Assembly (NCBI RefSeq): GCF_024721265.1
Contig: NZ_JAMXOC010000002.1
Span: 62,001 to 126,000, forward strand
Length of the DNA: 64,000 nucleotides
Reading direction: 5' to 3'
DNA from: Ohessyouella blattaphilus
GTDB lineage: Bacteria; Bacillota; Clostridia; Lachnospirales; Lachnospiraceae
Each line of letters begins with the position of its first letter. The stretch's first letter is position 1. This document shows, in pieces, positions 34,874-43,681 of the stretch. Both the position numbers and the translations under genes were made by a program. The notes under the pieces are model-generated. The model ran no database searches. It saw only the letters and a list, made by a program, of their open reading frames with translations, and had not been told where the DNA came from.

Positions 34874-36931
34874 ATGAAAAGGTTAGCCAACAATGCAGTA
34901 GCGGTATTTGTGGTGGTGATCGTTCTACTTTTAATCATCCCGTTATCGCCGTTTATGCTAGACGTCATGATTATTATAAATATTGCTGTTTCGATGATGA
35001 TTTTACTGATTAGTATGAACATCAAAGAGCCCTTGGAGTTTTCTATTTTTCCGTCTTTACTCCTTGTTACTACGCTTTTTCGTATCGGCATTAACGTGTC
35101 TTCGACGAAGAATATTCTCCAGAATCAAGGACAAGCAGGGGCCGTGATTAAATCCATGGGAGACTTTGTTCTTCAAGGGAATGTAATTGTGGGATTCGTT
35201 GTCTTTATTATCATTGTGTTAGTTCAGTTTATAGTTATTACAAAAGGAGCCGAACGCGTCGCCGAGGTGGCCGCTCGCTTTAACCTTGATGCGATGCCAG
35301 GAAAGCAAATGGCGATCGATGCAGATTTAAGTGCCGGTCTAATAAATGAACAAGAAGCCAAAGAGCGACGCGGAAAGATCCAACGTGAAGCAGACTTTTA
35401 TGGAGCAATGGATGGTGCCACAAAGATTGTAAAAGGGGATGCGGTAATGTCGATCATCATTACTGCGGTCAATCTAATTGGCGGTTCTGTCATCGGTCTA
35501 GTGCAATCCCAAATGGAGTTAACACAAGTGTTACAAGTGTACTCAATTGCTACGGTAGGTGATGGCTTGGTCTCTCAGATCCCTGCACTTCTAATATCTA
35601 CAGCCACGGGCATGATTGTAACAAGAGCCGTGTCAGAGGGAAGTCTAAATACGGATGTAACCAAACAGTTTTTGGCGCAGCCGCGAGCGATTATTATGAC
35701 AGGGGCAGTACTGATGGTTTTACTATTAGTGCCAGGTATGCCAAAGATTCCTCTAGCATTAGGAGCCCTATCTTTGATTATGCTGGGGTACCGCTTGCAC
35801 AAACGCATGGAAGAAGGCAGTGAGTTTATCGACGCGCCAGAGAGTATCCCCGAGGCTATGCCAGATTTACCAGAGGAGGAGTACTTTCGGGATATTAACA
35901 ATATTTATTCTCTTATTGAAGTGGAGCCAATCGAGATGGAGTTTGGCTATAGCTTAATTCCTCTCATTGATGAAACCACCGGTGGGAAAATGATCGATCG
36001 AATCGTTATTTTCCGTCGTCAGTTTGCTCAGGAAATGGGGTTTGTAGTTCCCTCTGTTAGACTGAGAGACAGTGCCAATTTAAATACGAATCAATACGTC
36101 GTCAAGGTACGCGGAGAAGAGGTGGCCAAAGGAGAAATCTTGGTAGATCACTACCTGGCGCTAGAACCTAGTGAACCAGGCGGATCTATTGATGGGATTG
36201 AAACGCTGGAGCCCGCCTATGGTATTCCTAGCAAGTGGATATTGCCAGAAAATCGTGAGATGGCCGAGGTATTTGGTTATACCGTTATAGATCCTTTATC
36301 GGTAATGATTACTCATCTATCGGAAACGATTCGACAACACGCCTACGAACTGCTGAATCGTAAAGAAACGATGCAATTATTGGAAAATATCAAACAACAA
36401 GCGCCAGAGCTTGTTGAAGAAGTGGTGCCGGGAATTATTTCATATGGAAACTTCCAAAAGATTTTAGTGAGACTTCTCAAAGAGGGAATCCCTATTAAAG
36501 ATATGGAAACGATCCTAGAAACAATTGCTGATAGTACGGTTCCTGGGGAAGATATTTATAGCGTGACCGAGAAAATTAGAGGCGCGCTAAAGCGTACCAT
36601 CACACGAAAGTTCTGCGAAGGGGGTCAACTTAGAGTGGTGACTCTTGATTCGGAGCTTGAGAAGGAGCTAGTCGCAAGTCTGGCAAAGAGTGAGGGGGGA
36701 GCATACTTGGCGGTTAGACCGGAAGTGATGCAGAGTTTGTTAGCTCAACTAGGAGAAGAGGTTAAGAAGTTTCAAGAGCTATCTCAAGAGGCGGTCGTCC
36801 TGACTAGTCAGGTGATTCGCGCACATTTGTATCAGTTGTTAGAACAGTTTTATCCGAGTGTACATGTACTTGCTTTTAATGAAATAGCCGGCAACGTACA
36901 GATACAAGCAATTGACAATATCACGATGTAA
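34874..36931 (+). CDS. flhA: Flagellar export gate protein FlhA
   Basis: A 685-residue export-gate protein. The N-terminal half has about eight membrane helices, with the FHIPEP-family marks (FPSLLLVTTLFRIGINVSST and DAMPGKQMAIDADL). The cytoplasmic half binds chaperone-substrate complexes. It is followed directly by fliA; the usual flhF and flhG genes are absent at this site. Confidence 0.96.
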   Translation: MKRLANNAVAVFVVVIVLLLIIPLSPFMLDVMIIINIAVSMMILLISMNIKEPLEFSIFPSLLLVTTLFRIGINVSSTKNILQNQGQAGAVIKSMGDFVLQGNVIVGFVVFIIIVLVQFIVITKGAERVAEVAARFNLDAMPGKQMAIDADLSAGLINEQEAKERRGKIQREADFYGAMDGATKIVKGDAVMSIIITAVNLIGGSVIGLVQSQMELTQVLQVYSIATVGDGLVSQIPALLISTATGMIVTRAVSEGSLNTDVTKQFLAQPRAIIMTGAVLMVLLLVPGMPKIPLALGALSLIMLGYRLHKRMEEGSEFIDAPESIPEAMPDLPEEEYFRDINNIYSLIEVEPIEMEFGYSLIPLIDETTGGKMIDRIVIFRRQFAQEMGFVVPSVRLRDSANLNTNQYVVKVRGEEVAKGEILVDHYLALEPSEPGGSIDGIETLEPAYGIPSKWILPENREMAEVFGYTVIDPLSVMITHLSETIRQHAYELLNRKETMQLLENIKQQAPELVEEVVPGIISYGNFQKILVRLLKEGIPIKDMETILETIADSTVPGEDIYSVTEKIRGALKRTITRKFCEGGQLRVVTLDSELEKELVASLAKSEGGAYLAVRPEVMQSLLAQLGEEVKKFQELSQEAVVLTSQVIRAHLYQLLEQFYPSVHVLAFNEIAGNVQIQAIDNITM

Positions 36932-36942
36932 GGGGGGAGCAG

Positions 36943-37731
36943 ATGTTGGATTATACAAATGAAGAATTATTAGTCAGGTATCGACTTACAGGCGATATCA
37001 AGATCAAAAAAGAGTTAACCATGCGTTATCTCTATATTGTACGAAGTATTGCCATTCAAATGCGAGATGTCTTTGCCGGGTTTGCTCAATTAGATGACAT
37101 TATTAACGAAGGAGTCATTGTTCTGATGGGAGCTATCGATAAATTCGATGAGTCTAAGAATGCGAAATTTGAAACGTATGTTTCAAAACGAATCCGGGGC
37201 ATGGTGATTGACCTAGCAAGAAAGCAAGACTGGGTTCCGCGGGGACTGAGAAAAAGTTTGCGTGATCTTGAAAGAGAGAGAAATACGTTTTTTGCGGATT
37301 ACGGTAGGGAACCGACGATAACAGAGCTGGCGGATATTCTCGAGATGCCGGAGGATAAGTTAATCAGCGTAATGGGAAAAGAAAATCTTTCAGCAATACT
37401 ATCCTTAGATATGGTGCTTGAGGAAACCGCGGATAATTTTTCCCGAACTCAAGTTGCTTCAACAAATCGTTTTGAGCAACCAGAGGCAAGTCTTCTTGAT
37501 AATGAATTAAAAGAGATGCTCAAACAAGGAATTACGTCTTTAAAGGAGGCGGAACAGCTAGTTGTTTCTCTCTATTATGAAGAGGAACTAAACATGAAGC
37601 AGATAGCGGAGGTGATTGGAGTGAGTGAGCCGCGGGTATCACAAATTCACGCAAAAGCTATTAATAAATTGAAAGAGTATATGGTTAATAGGAAGCAGAT
37701 GAGGAGGGAATATGTTTCAGGGATTTTATAA
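36943..37731 (+). CDS. fliA: Flagellar sigma factor sigma-28 (FliA/SigD)
   Basis: A 262-residue sigma-70-family factor of the FliA/WhiG group. Region 2 holds INEGVIVLMGAIDKFDES and FETYVSKRIRGMVIDLARKQDW, with the group's VPRGLRK. Region 3 is EPTITELADILE. The region 4 helix-turn-helix is MKQIAEVIGVSEPRVSQIHA. It is expected to read the repeated [C/G]TTA[A/T]-N15/16-GNCGATA[A/T] elements of this window and to be held by FlgM (49400). Its end overlaps the next rod gene by 20 bases. In B. subtilis terms it is sigD. Confidence 0.95.
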   Translation: MLDYTNEELLVRYRLTGDIKIKKELTMRYLYIVRSIAIQMRDVFAGFAQLDDIINEGVIVLMGAIDKFDESKNAKFETYVSKRIRGMVIDLARKQDWVPRGLRKSLRDLERERNTFFADYGREPTITELADILEMPEDKLISVMGKENLSAILSLDMVLEETADNFSRTQVASTNRFEQPEASLLDNELKEMLKQGITSLKEAEQLVVSLYYEEELNMKQIAEVIGVSEPRVSQIHAKAINKLKEYMVNRKQMRREYVSGIL

Positions 37732-38461
37732 TTTGACTTCAGGGATGCTGACCCAAACGAGAAATTTAAATGTGATTAGCAATAATATGGCAAATGTTTC
37801 TACGCCTGGTTATAAACGAGATCAGTTTGTAGCAAAAACGTTTCAGGAAGAATTGATTTATCGTAGTGGTAACAATGTGAAAAATATAAGAACGCCTCTC
37901 GGACAGATGAATCGCATTGTCACAGCTGATCGCAACTATGTGGATTACACGGAGGCAGGGTTTCGCCAAAGTACGAGCCCGCTTGACTTTGCCCTTAGTG
38001 GGAAAGGGTTTTTTCAAGTAAATACAGCTCAGGGGATGGTGTATACACGGAATGGATCTTTTTCTCTCGATGGCGCCGGTTATCTTTGCTTGCAAGGAGT
38101 GGGGAGAGTCCAAGGGAGTAACGGACCGATCTATCTTGGGACCGATAAAATACAAGTTGATCAAAAGGGGAATATATACAATGAAAGCGGCGCGAATATG
38201 GGAACGCTTAAAGTGGTTGCTTTTGAAAATGAAGACGAAATGCTAACGAAATCAGGCAATGGTGTCTTTACAGCGAGTGGCGAGGGGACCGTGGCGACGG
38301 CGACAGTAGTTCAAAATGCGTTGGAGTATTCCAATGTAGAAGCTGTTGTGGAAATGTCGGAGATGATGAGTGCTCAGCGCTCGCTACAAAGTAATGCCCA
38401 AGTGATGCGGATGTACGATCAACTGATTGGGAAGATAGTAAATAATCTAGGGGTGAATTAG
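37712..38461 (+). CDS. Flagellar rod protein, FlgF/FlgG family (FlhO-like)
   Basis: A 249-residue rod protein. N-terminal ISNNMANVSTPGYKRD, central LSGKGFFQVNTAQGMVYTRN and C-terminal NVEAVVEMSEMMSAQRS are the family blocks. It is one of two consecutive paralogues, as flhO-flhP in B. subtilis; one should be the FlgF-like and the other the FlgG-like distal rod subunit. Assignment between the two is not certain. Confidence 0.9.
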   Translation: MFQGFYNLTSGMLTQTRNLNVISNNMANVSTPGYKRDQFVAKTFQEELIYRSGNNVKNIRTPLGQMNRIVTADRNYVDYTEAGFRQSTSPLDFALSGKGFFQVNTAQGMVYTRNGSFSLDGAGYLCLQGVGRVQGSNGPIYLGTDKIQVDQKGNIYNESGANMGTLKVVAFENEDEMLTKSGNGVFTASGEGTVATATVVQNALEYSNVEAVVEMSEMMSAQRSLQSNAQVMRMYDQLIGKIVNNLGVN

Positions 38462-38477
38462 AAGGGGAGAGCGAAAG

Positions 38478-39188
38478 ATGGATACATCATTTTATACAGG
38501 TATAAGAGGGGTAAAGACACAGCAAGAGCGGATGAATGTGATTTCTAACAATATAGCCAATGTAAATACCTACGGCTATAAGACGAAGAATTCTTCTTTT
38601 CAGGACATGCTCTATTACAATCAACGAGATAGAGCGGGCGAGGTGACGAATTTAACCGCAGGTACGGGAGCGCTGCATAGCCATATTACCACGGATTTTA
38701 GTGGGTCTGGCTTTCATGTTAGTGGCGGAGCATTGGATTTTGCTATTAATGGGGAGGGCTTTTTTAAGCTCCAAGATCCTCAGACGGGGGAAGTGACCTA
38801 CACACGTAATGGTCATTTTGGACAGTCAAGACGAAGTGATGGGTTTTATTTGGTCACCGACTCAGGCAAATTTGTAGTAGATAGTCAGGGGCAGCCCATT
38901 CGTGTCAATCAAGGAGAGCTTTCTCGCCAGCCAGCCGTTTATGATTTTGCTAATACCGATGGGATGTTAAGTATTGGTAATAATGAGTTTGCACCGGTGG
39001 AAAAAAACGGGAATGCGACTTTAGTAGTGGATGCCCAGCTGGTAAATGGGTATTTGGAGATGTCTAATGTAGATTTGGCTAAAGAGATGGCAGATACTAT
39101 CGAGGCTTCAAGAGCGTATTCCTACGTGCTTAAGATGGTACAGACAGCAGATGAGGTGGAACAGACAATTAATGAATTAAGGGGATAA
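38478..39188 (+). CDS. Flagellar rod protein, FlgG family (FlhP-like)
   Basis: The second 236-residue rod paralogue. ISNNIANVNTYGYKTKN at the N-terminus, INGEGFFKLQDPQTGEVTYT in the middle and YLEMSNVDLAKEMADTIEAS at the C-terminus match FlgG. The NVDLAKEM block is closer to FlgG than in the preceding gene. Spacing to neighbours is 16 and 4 bases. Confidence 0.9.
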   Translation: MDTSFYTGIRGVKTQQERMNVISNNIANVNTYGYKTKNSSFQDMLYYNQRDRAGEVTNLTAGTGALHSHITTDFSGSGFHVSGGALDFAINGEGFFKLQDPQTGEVTYTRNGHFGQSRRSDGFYLVTDSGKFVVDSQGQPIRVNQGELSRQPAVYDFANTDGMLSIGNNEFAPVEKNGNATLVVDAQLVNGYLEMSNVDLAKEMADTIEASRAYSYVLKMVQTADEVEQTINELRG

Positions 39189-39192
39189 CGGG

Positions 39193-39801
39193 ATGGATAT
39201 GAATGAGCAGACATTAGACGTGGTAAGAGAGGTTGGCAGTATCGGGACGGCTCATGGGGCGACGGCGGTATCGGCCTTACTAGATAGGAAGGTTAAAATT
39301 AGTTTACCTGATGTGCGGTTTTTAGATTTTAATGAAGCCTTAGAGGAAGCGGGTAATCTTGAAGAAGAAATTCTCTGTGTTCTATCCACATTGTCAGGAG
39401 AGATGAAGGGGATGATGCTCTTCTTAATGCGCAAAGATTTAATTAATCAAATTATTGGTCCTATGTTAGGGGTGGAAGTTGAAGAGTATGAAGACCTACA
39501 AGACATCGCTTTATCGGCCTTAGCGGAAGTTGGCAATATTGTGATTTCTGCATATATCAATGCGCTGGCAGGGTTAGCGCAAATGGATATTCAAGTCACG
39601 CCTCCAGCTATCTCAAGAGATATGCTAGGAGCCATCCTCAGCGTTCCGATGACCATGCTGGGGTATGAAACGGATAAAATCATGATGGTTACGGGTAATT
39701 TTATCATTGAGGAAAAGAAATTTGATAGCAGTTTTATGATGGTCCCTGACATTGCCTCTTTACAAACATTGACAGAGAAATTGGTGGGTCGCTATGAATA
39801 G
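39193..39801 (+). CDS. cheC: CheY-P phosphatase CheC with one altered active site
   Basis: A 202-residue CheC-family protein. The second phosphatase motif, EVGNIVISAYINAL, is intact. The first reads EVGSIGTAHGATA, with Ser where Asn is expected, so only one site is likely active. CheC dephosphorylates CheY-P and binds CheD. It overlaps cheD by eight bases, matching their partnership. Confidence 0.93.
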   Translation: MDMNEQTLDVVREVGSIGTAHGATAVSALLDRKVKISLPDVRFLDFNEALEEAGNLEEEILCVLSTLSGEMKGMMLFLMRKDLINQIIGPMLGVEVEEYEDLQDIALSALAEVGNIVISAYINALAGLAQMDIQVTPPAISRDMLGAILSVPMTMLGYETDKIMMVTGNFIIEEKKFDSSFMMVPDIASLQTLTEKLVGRYE

Positions 39802-40276
39802 GGATTTGTGTGTTGGTATTGCCGATATGAAATTTGTGAAAGAGACGGGAAGTTTAATCACCTATGCTTTGGGTTCTTGTATTGGTGTCAGCTTCCACGA
39901 TCCGCTTATAAAGTTGACGGCTCTTTTGCATATTTTACTACCTGAAAGCAATCAAGTTAGTAACGAACACGTATACAAATTTGCGGACTCGGGGATTAGA
40001 GAGACGCTGCGAATTCTTAGCCTTCAAGGGGGAGCGAAAAGTCGTTACGTTTGTAAAGTGGCAGGGGGAGCGCAGATGTTTCAGTTGCCAGGAAATAGTC
40101 CGGTGGCTAATATTGGGAAACGCAACTTTGAATGTGTACAAAAAATTTTGCAAAGTGAAGGGTTGCGAATTTCTAATGCACAAGTAGGTGGCACCATTGC
40201 TAGAACAATGAGAGTAGAGGCGGCGACGGGAGTGGTACAGATCAGAACCCATGGATTAGCAGAAATAATTATGTAG
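39794..40276 (+). CDS. cheD: Chemoreceptor glutamine deamidase CheD
   Basis: A 160-residue enzyme that deamidates receptor glutamines. The catalytic Cys29 is in LGSCIGV and His46 in LLHILLP. The glycine-rich KVAGGAQMF and GGTIARTM segments are typical. Start overlaps cheC. Confidence 0.95.
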   Translation: MNRDLCVGIADMKFVKETGSLITYALGSCIGVSFHDPLIKLTALLHILLPESNQVSNEHVYKFADSGIRETLRILSLQGGAKSRYVCKVAGGAQMFQLPGNSPVANIGKRNFECVQKILQSEGLRISNAQVGGTIARTMRVEAATGVVQIRTHGLAEIIM

Positions 40277-40288
40277 GAGAGTATAGGT

Positions 40289-41194
40289 ATGGAAAAGGCA
40301 GAAATCTTATTAGAAAGCGGTACAAACGAAATCGAAATCATGGAGTTCACTATCTATGATGAACTCTATGGTATTAATGTGGCAAAAGTGCGAGAAATTA
40401 TGCGGGCCGATGAGGTTAAGGAAATTCCTCATGCTCATCCTTCTGTAGAAGGAATCTTTAAACCAAGAGAGGAGCTGCTTACAGTCATTGATCTACCTCA
40501 CTATCTGACGGGCAAGAAAACCACACCAACGGATATTGATATTTTTATGGTGACGGAATTTAATAAGCTTAACATTGCCTTTCGCGTGGAGGGGGTTGTA
40601 GGGATTGAACGAATTTCGTGGGAAGACATTAGTAAACCGGATGCAACACTTAAAAATGATGAAGACGGAATTGCTACCGGGATCGCAGAGATAAACGGGA
40701 AGTTAGTGACGATACTTGATTTTGAAAAAATAACGGCTGATATTGCTCCGGAAACGGGCATTCAGACGGAGGAAGTTGCGGTTTATGAGGGAACGGATAG
40801 GAGTCAATATTCTTTAGTAATGGCTGAAGATTCCGTACTGCTCACCCGGATGATAGAAGACTCATTAAGAAAGGCCGGCTATTCTAAGATTACGAAATTT
40901 GGTAACGGAAAAGATGCCTACACTTATTTAGAGGAAGGAAAGGAGAATGGCGAGTTAAGGGCTGATCTTCTGATTACAGATATTGAAATGCCGATGATGG
41001 ACGGTCACCGCCTAACGAAGCTGGTTAAAGATGATAGCGTTCTTAAAAAAATACCAGTCGTTATTTTTTCTTCTCTAATTACTCCGGAAATGTCCATCAA
41101 AGGGAAAGAGGTTGGGGCAGATGAACAGCTTTCAAAGCCGGAGATAGGTTTACTAGTGGACGTAATTGACGAATTGCTTAATCGGAGAAATTAA
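40289..41194 (+). CDS. cheV: Chemotaxis protein CheV (CheW-receiver fusion)
   Basis: A 301-residue coupling protein. Residues 1 to about 160 form a CheW domain (FTIYDELYGINVAKVREI); about 173-300 form a receiver domain with the phosphoacceptor Asp in LLITDIEMPMMDG. It links receptors to CheA and helps adaptation when phosphorylated. With the cheB product lacking a receiver, CheV, CheC and CheD may carry most of the feedback. Confidence 0.95.
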   Translation: MEKAEILLESGTNEIEIMEFTIYDELYGINVAKVREIMRADEVKEIPHAHPSVEGIFKPREELLTVIDLPHYLTGKKTTPTDIDIFMVTEFNKLNIAFRVEGVVGIERISWEDISKPDATLKNDEDGIATGIAEINGKLVTILDFEKITADIAPETGIQTEEVAVYEGTDRSQYSLVMAEDSVLLTRMIEDSLRKAGYSKITKFGNGKDAYTYLEEGKENGELRADLLITDIEMPMMDGHRLTKLVKDDSVLKKIPVVIFSSLITPEMSIKGKEVGADEQLSKPEIGLLVDVIDELLNRRN

Positions 41195-41195
41195 A

Positions 41196-42395
41196 ATGGA
41201 TAGATGTATTGTTCGCAGAGCGATAAAGGTAGCAGAAACAGGGATGATTCTGGGATATCACTTAGATATTCCCGAACAAGAGGACGAGAGTACGGATGTG
41301 GTAATGGATTTTCTTCTCAATAATAGTAATAAGTTTATTAGTGAAAAAATCACCTTCGTACCTTTTCCCACAGAACCCATCCTGCGGAAAACGATTCGGC
41401 TTTTTGAACCGGGAAAGATAGTTATTAACCTAGGCGGACAGATAGAAGTAACGGATAGTTTGGTAGCTTTAGTAGAAGAGCTATATGATGCGGGATATCT
41501 TTTTGCAACGCGAGTGACAGAGTACGAGCAGGAACATATGTGCTTAAATTCGTATATCGATTATATCTGGATCGATAGCCGCTCCTCTCGTGAGCTTCGC
41601 CTAATCAGAGACTTACATCTTGTTAATAAGAAATGTATAGCCTGTGAAATAGAAACGAAAGAACTGTATGAAGCAGCGGTGGAAACAGGCGCTGATTATC
41701 TAGAAGGCAACTTTATCGCCAGCACCTTAGTCACGAAGGTTGATAAAGTAGAATTTTTACAAGGCAATTTCTATCAGTTTATGCTTGAAGTTATGAGCGA
41801 TGAACCGAGGATGTCGGTCTTAGAAGGAATTGTAAAAAGAGATGCCGGGCTGACCTATGCTTTACTTAGAATGGTCAATTCCGCTTATTTTGCCCTACGC
41901 AAACGAACGGATTCCGTCCTCCAAGCCCTTGTTACGATTGGGCTTCGTAAGCTTCAACAGTGGTCCTATATGATGAGCTTTAAGCTAAGCAGCAATGGTC
42001 AGGCAGCTGAGGAAATTCTTAAGCTCTCCTTCATTCGTGCAAAGTACGCGGCCGAACTTGTCCATTATATAAAAGGTTGTAAAGTAAGTGCGAATGATGC
42101 CTACCTAATAGGCATGTTTTCGGCAATGGAATACATGGTAGAAGGGGATTTTGAAGAGATTCTATCAGGAATCCCCCTGAATCAGGATGTGAGTATGGGG
42201 CTAATTGAACGGGAGGGAATGCCGGGGAATATTTATTATCTTGTCTTAGCTTACGAGCGCTCAAACTGGGAAGAATGTAAAAAAAGAGCGGGAGAGTTAG
42301 GGGTGCCGGTTTATTTACTGGCACAGACATATTTAAATTGTATTGAGAGTGTAAATAATATTTGGAGTACTTTGATGGTGGAATATAGTCGGTAG
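41196..42395 (+). CDS. Degenerate EAL plus HDOD signalling protein (YuxH-like)
   Basis: A 399-residue protein. The N-terminal 190 residues follow the EAL-HDOD layout, but EAL catalytic residues are missing: no EAL motif, and GADYLEGNFIA stands where active enzymes have GQGY. The C-terminal half is HDOD-like (ILVSVLEG-type MSVLEGIVKRDAGLTYALLR, then VNSAYF and IGLRKLQQW). Such proteins in Vibrio and Bacillus affect motility without hydrolysing c-di-GMP. The ATG at 41196 is chosen because CGGAG lies upstream; the frame is open from 41166 inside cheV. Confidence 0.82.
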   Translation: MDRCIVRRAIKVAETGMILGYHLDIPEQEDESTDVVMDFLLNNSNKFISEKITFVPFPTEPILRKTIRLFEPGKIVINLGGQIEVTDSLVALVEELYDAGYLFATRVTEYEQEHMCLNSYIDYIWIDSRSSRELRLIRDLHLVNKKCIACEIETKELYEAAVETGADYLEGNFIASTLVTKVDKVEFLQGNFYQFMLEVMSDEPRMSVLEGIVKRDAGLTYALLRMVNSAYFALRKRTDSVLQALVTIGLRKLQQWSYMMSFKLSSNGQAAEEILKLSFIRAKYAAELVHYIKGCKVSANDAYLIGMFSAMEYMVEGDFEEILSGIPLNQDVSMGLIEREGMPGNIYYLVLAYERSNWEECKKRAGELGVPVYLLAQTYLNCIESVNNIWSTLMVEYSR

Positions 42396-42408
42396 GAGGA
42401 TGAAGAGG

Positions 42409-43176
42409 ATGGCAAAAGTAATTGTCTTAACAAATCAAAAAGGTGGGGTGGGGAAAACCACATCTTCAGCAGCCCTTGTGGTAGGCCTTAAAAAGAGTGG
42501 TGAACGTGTATTAGCCATCGACTTGGATCCTCAAGGAAACCTGGGATTTAGTTTGGGAGTAAATATTGAAGAAGGGTATACCATGTACGAGGTCCTTAAA
42601 GGGGATATTTCCTTACAAGAGGCCATCCGTCATACCGAATATTATGGTGATGTAATTACCTCAAATATTCTACTAAGTGAAATGGAGTTATCTCTAAAAG
42701 GTGAAGAGCGAAATTTGATTCTAAAAAATATGCTGGATGAGGTTGCCGATAACTATGACTTTATTGTCATTGATACACCCCCAGCTTTAAATATACTTAC
42801 CCTTAATGCATATACGGCAGCGGATGAGCTGATAATACCAATGGCGGCCGAGATTTTAAGCTTAGTTGGGCTGATGCAGTTAAAAGAAACCATTCAAGGG
42901 GTGCAAGATTCTCTTAACCCAGAGTTACGGGTATTAGGGATTTTAATGACAAAGTACTTTAAGCAGACGAATTTGTCGAAGGATGTGTTAGAGATGGTAA
43001 AAACGGTTGCTGAAAAGATTGGCACAGAGGTATTTGATACAAAAATCAGTAATAGCGTGGTGGTAGCCGAGGCACCAGCACATGGAGTCAGTATTTTTGA
43101 TTATTCACCAAAGTCAAAGCCAGCTTATGATTATCAATTATTCGTGGCCGAAACGATGGAAAAAATATGTAATTAG
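42409..43176 (+). CDS. ParA/Soj-family ATPase
   Basis: A 255-residue deviant Walker ATPase. KGGVGKTT at residues 11-18 includes the signature Lys, LAIDLDPQGN follows, and switch motif VIDTPPAL is present. It lacks the N-terminal Gln/activation peptide of FlhG. The ATG at 42409, nine bases after AGGAGG, is preferred to the ATG at 42400, which abuts the site. It is located after the EAL-HDOD gene and directly before comFB, not next to a parB or to flhF. I infer that it positions flagella or chemotaxis arrays, as ParC and some ParA relatives do, but that is untested. Confidence 0.85.
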   Translation: MAKVIVLTNQKGGVGKTTSSAALVVGLKKSGERVLAIDLDPQGNLGFSLGVNIEEGYTMYEVLKGDISLQEAIRHTEYYGDVITSNILLSEMELSLKGEERNLILKNMLDEVADNYDFIVIDTPPALNILTLNAYTAADELIIPMAAEILSLVGLMQLKETIQGVQDSLNPELRVLGILMTKYFKQTNLSKDVLEMVKTVAEKIGTEVFDTKISNSVVVAEAPAHGVSIFDYSPKSKPAYDYQLFVAETMEKICN

Positions 43177-43185
43177 GAGGGGTTT

Positions 43186-43650
43186 ATGGCTAAGAAAACA
43201 AACAAGACGGATCATGTGTTGAATTTACTTTCAACGGGAGAAGAGATGGCAGATACTACCAATTCGGCAGTTGTTACCACCGAGGAAGCGAATCATGAAT
43301 TAGCAGATGCCATCAAGGAATCGTTAGAACAAGAAGCAGGCGTAGAACAAGAGGAGTCGCTAATGAAGACGCCCAAAAATTACGTTGTTATTAACGTTAT
43401 GGAACAGCTAGTTAAAGATAACGTTCGCTATTATATGGATAAGCTAGAAATGTGTACCTGTCCCAGGTGTACCGTGGATGTGATGGCGCTTTCGTTGACC
43501 CGTTTAGATGCGAAATACGTAGTTGCTAAGAAGGAGGAGGTATCGCCCCTTCTGAACTATTATTCTCGAAAATACGAAGGTAATATTTCCATTGAATTAA
43601 TGAAAGCGGGAAGGCAGGTTATGGAAACGCCACATCATGCCGATAATTAA
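43186..43650 (+). CDS. ComFB-family protein
   Basis: A 154-residue protein with a disordered acidic N-terminal third and a ComFB domain (about 60-150): NVMEQLVKDNVRYYMDK, cysteine cluster CTCPRC, then VMALSLTRLDAKYVV. The cysteines likely bind a metal. ComFB was named from a Bacillus competence operon; recently described cyanobacterial relatives bind c-di-GMP. Ten bases separate it from parA, so the two probably act together. Its last codons overlap the candidate fliD promoter. Confidence 0.85.
   Translation: MAKKTNKTDHVLNLLSTGEEMADTTNSAVVTTEEANHELADAIKESLEQEAGVEQEESLMKTPKNYVVINVMEQLVKDNVRYYMDKLEMCTCPRCTVDVMALSLTRLDAKYVVAKKEEVSPLLNYYSRKYEGNISIELMKAGRQVMETPHHADN
43619..43646 (+). promoter_or_regulatory. 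Candidate sigma-28 promoter of fliD
   Basis: TTAT (43619-43622), preceded by G, a 16-base spacer and GCCGATAA (43639-43646). It lies inside the end of comFB. A separate late promoter fits the usual timing of fliD and fliS. Confidence 0.6.
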
Positions 43651-43681
43651 AGAGAAAAGTTAGAATGGGGAGGGTTTGATT

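Noticed and set aside
36943-37731. SigF/SigG-type sporulation sigma factor
   Set aside because: The RKQDWVPRGLRK segment, the flagellar operon context and the presence of flgM support FliA.
42409-43176. FlhG
   Set aside because: No flhF beside it, and the N-terminus begins directly with the Walker A strand; standard ParA features fit better.
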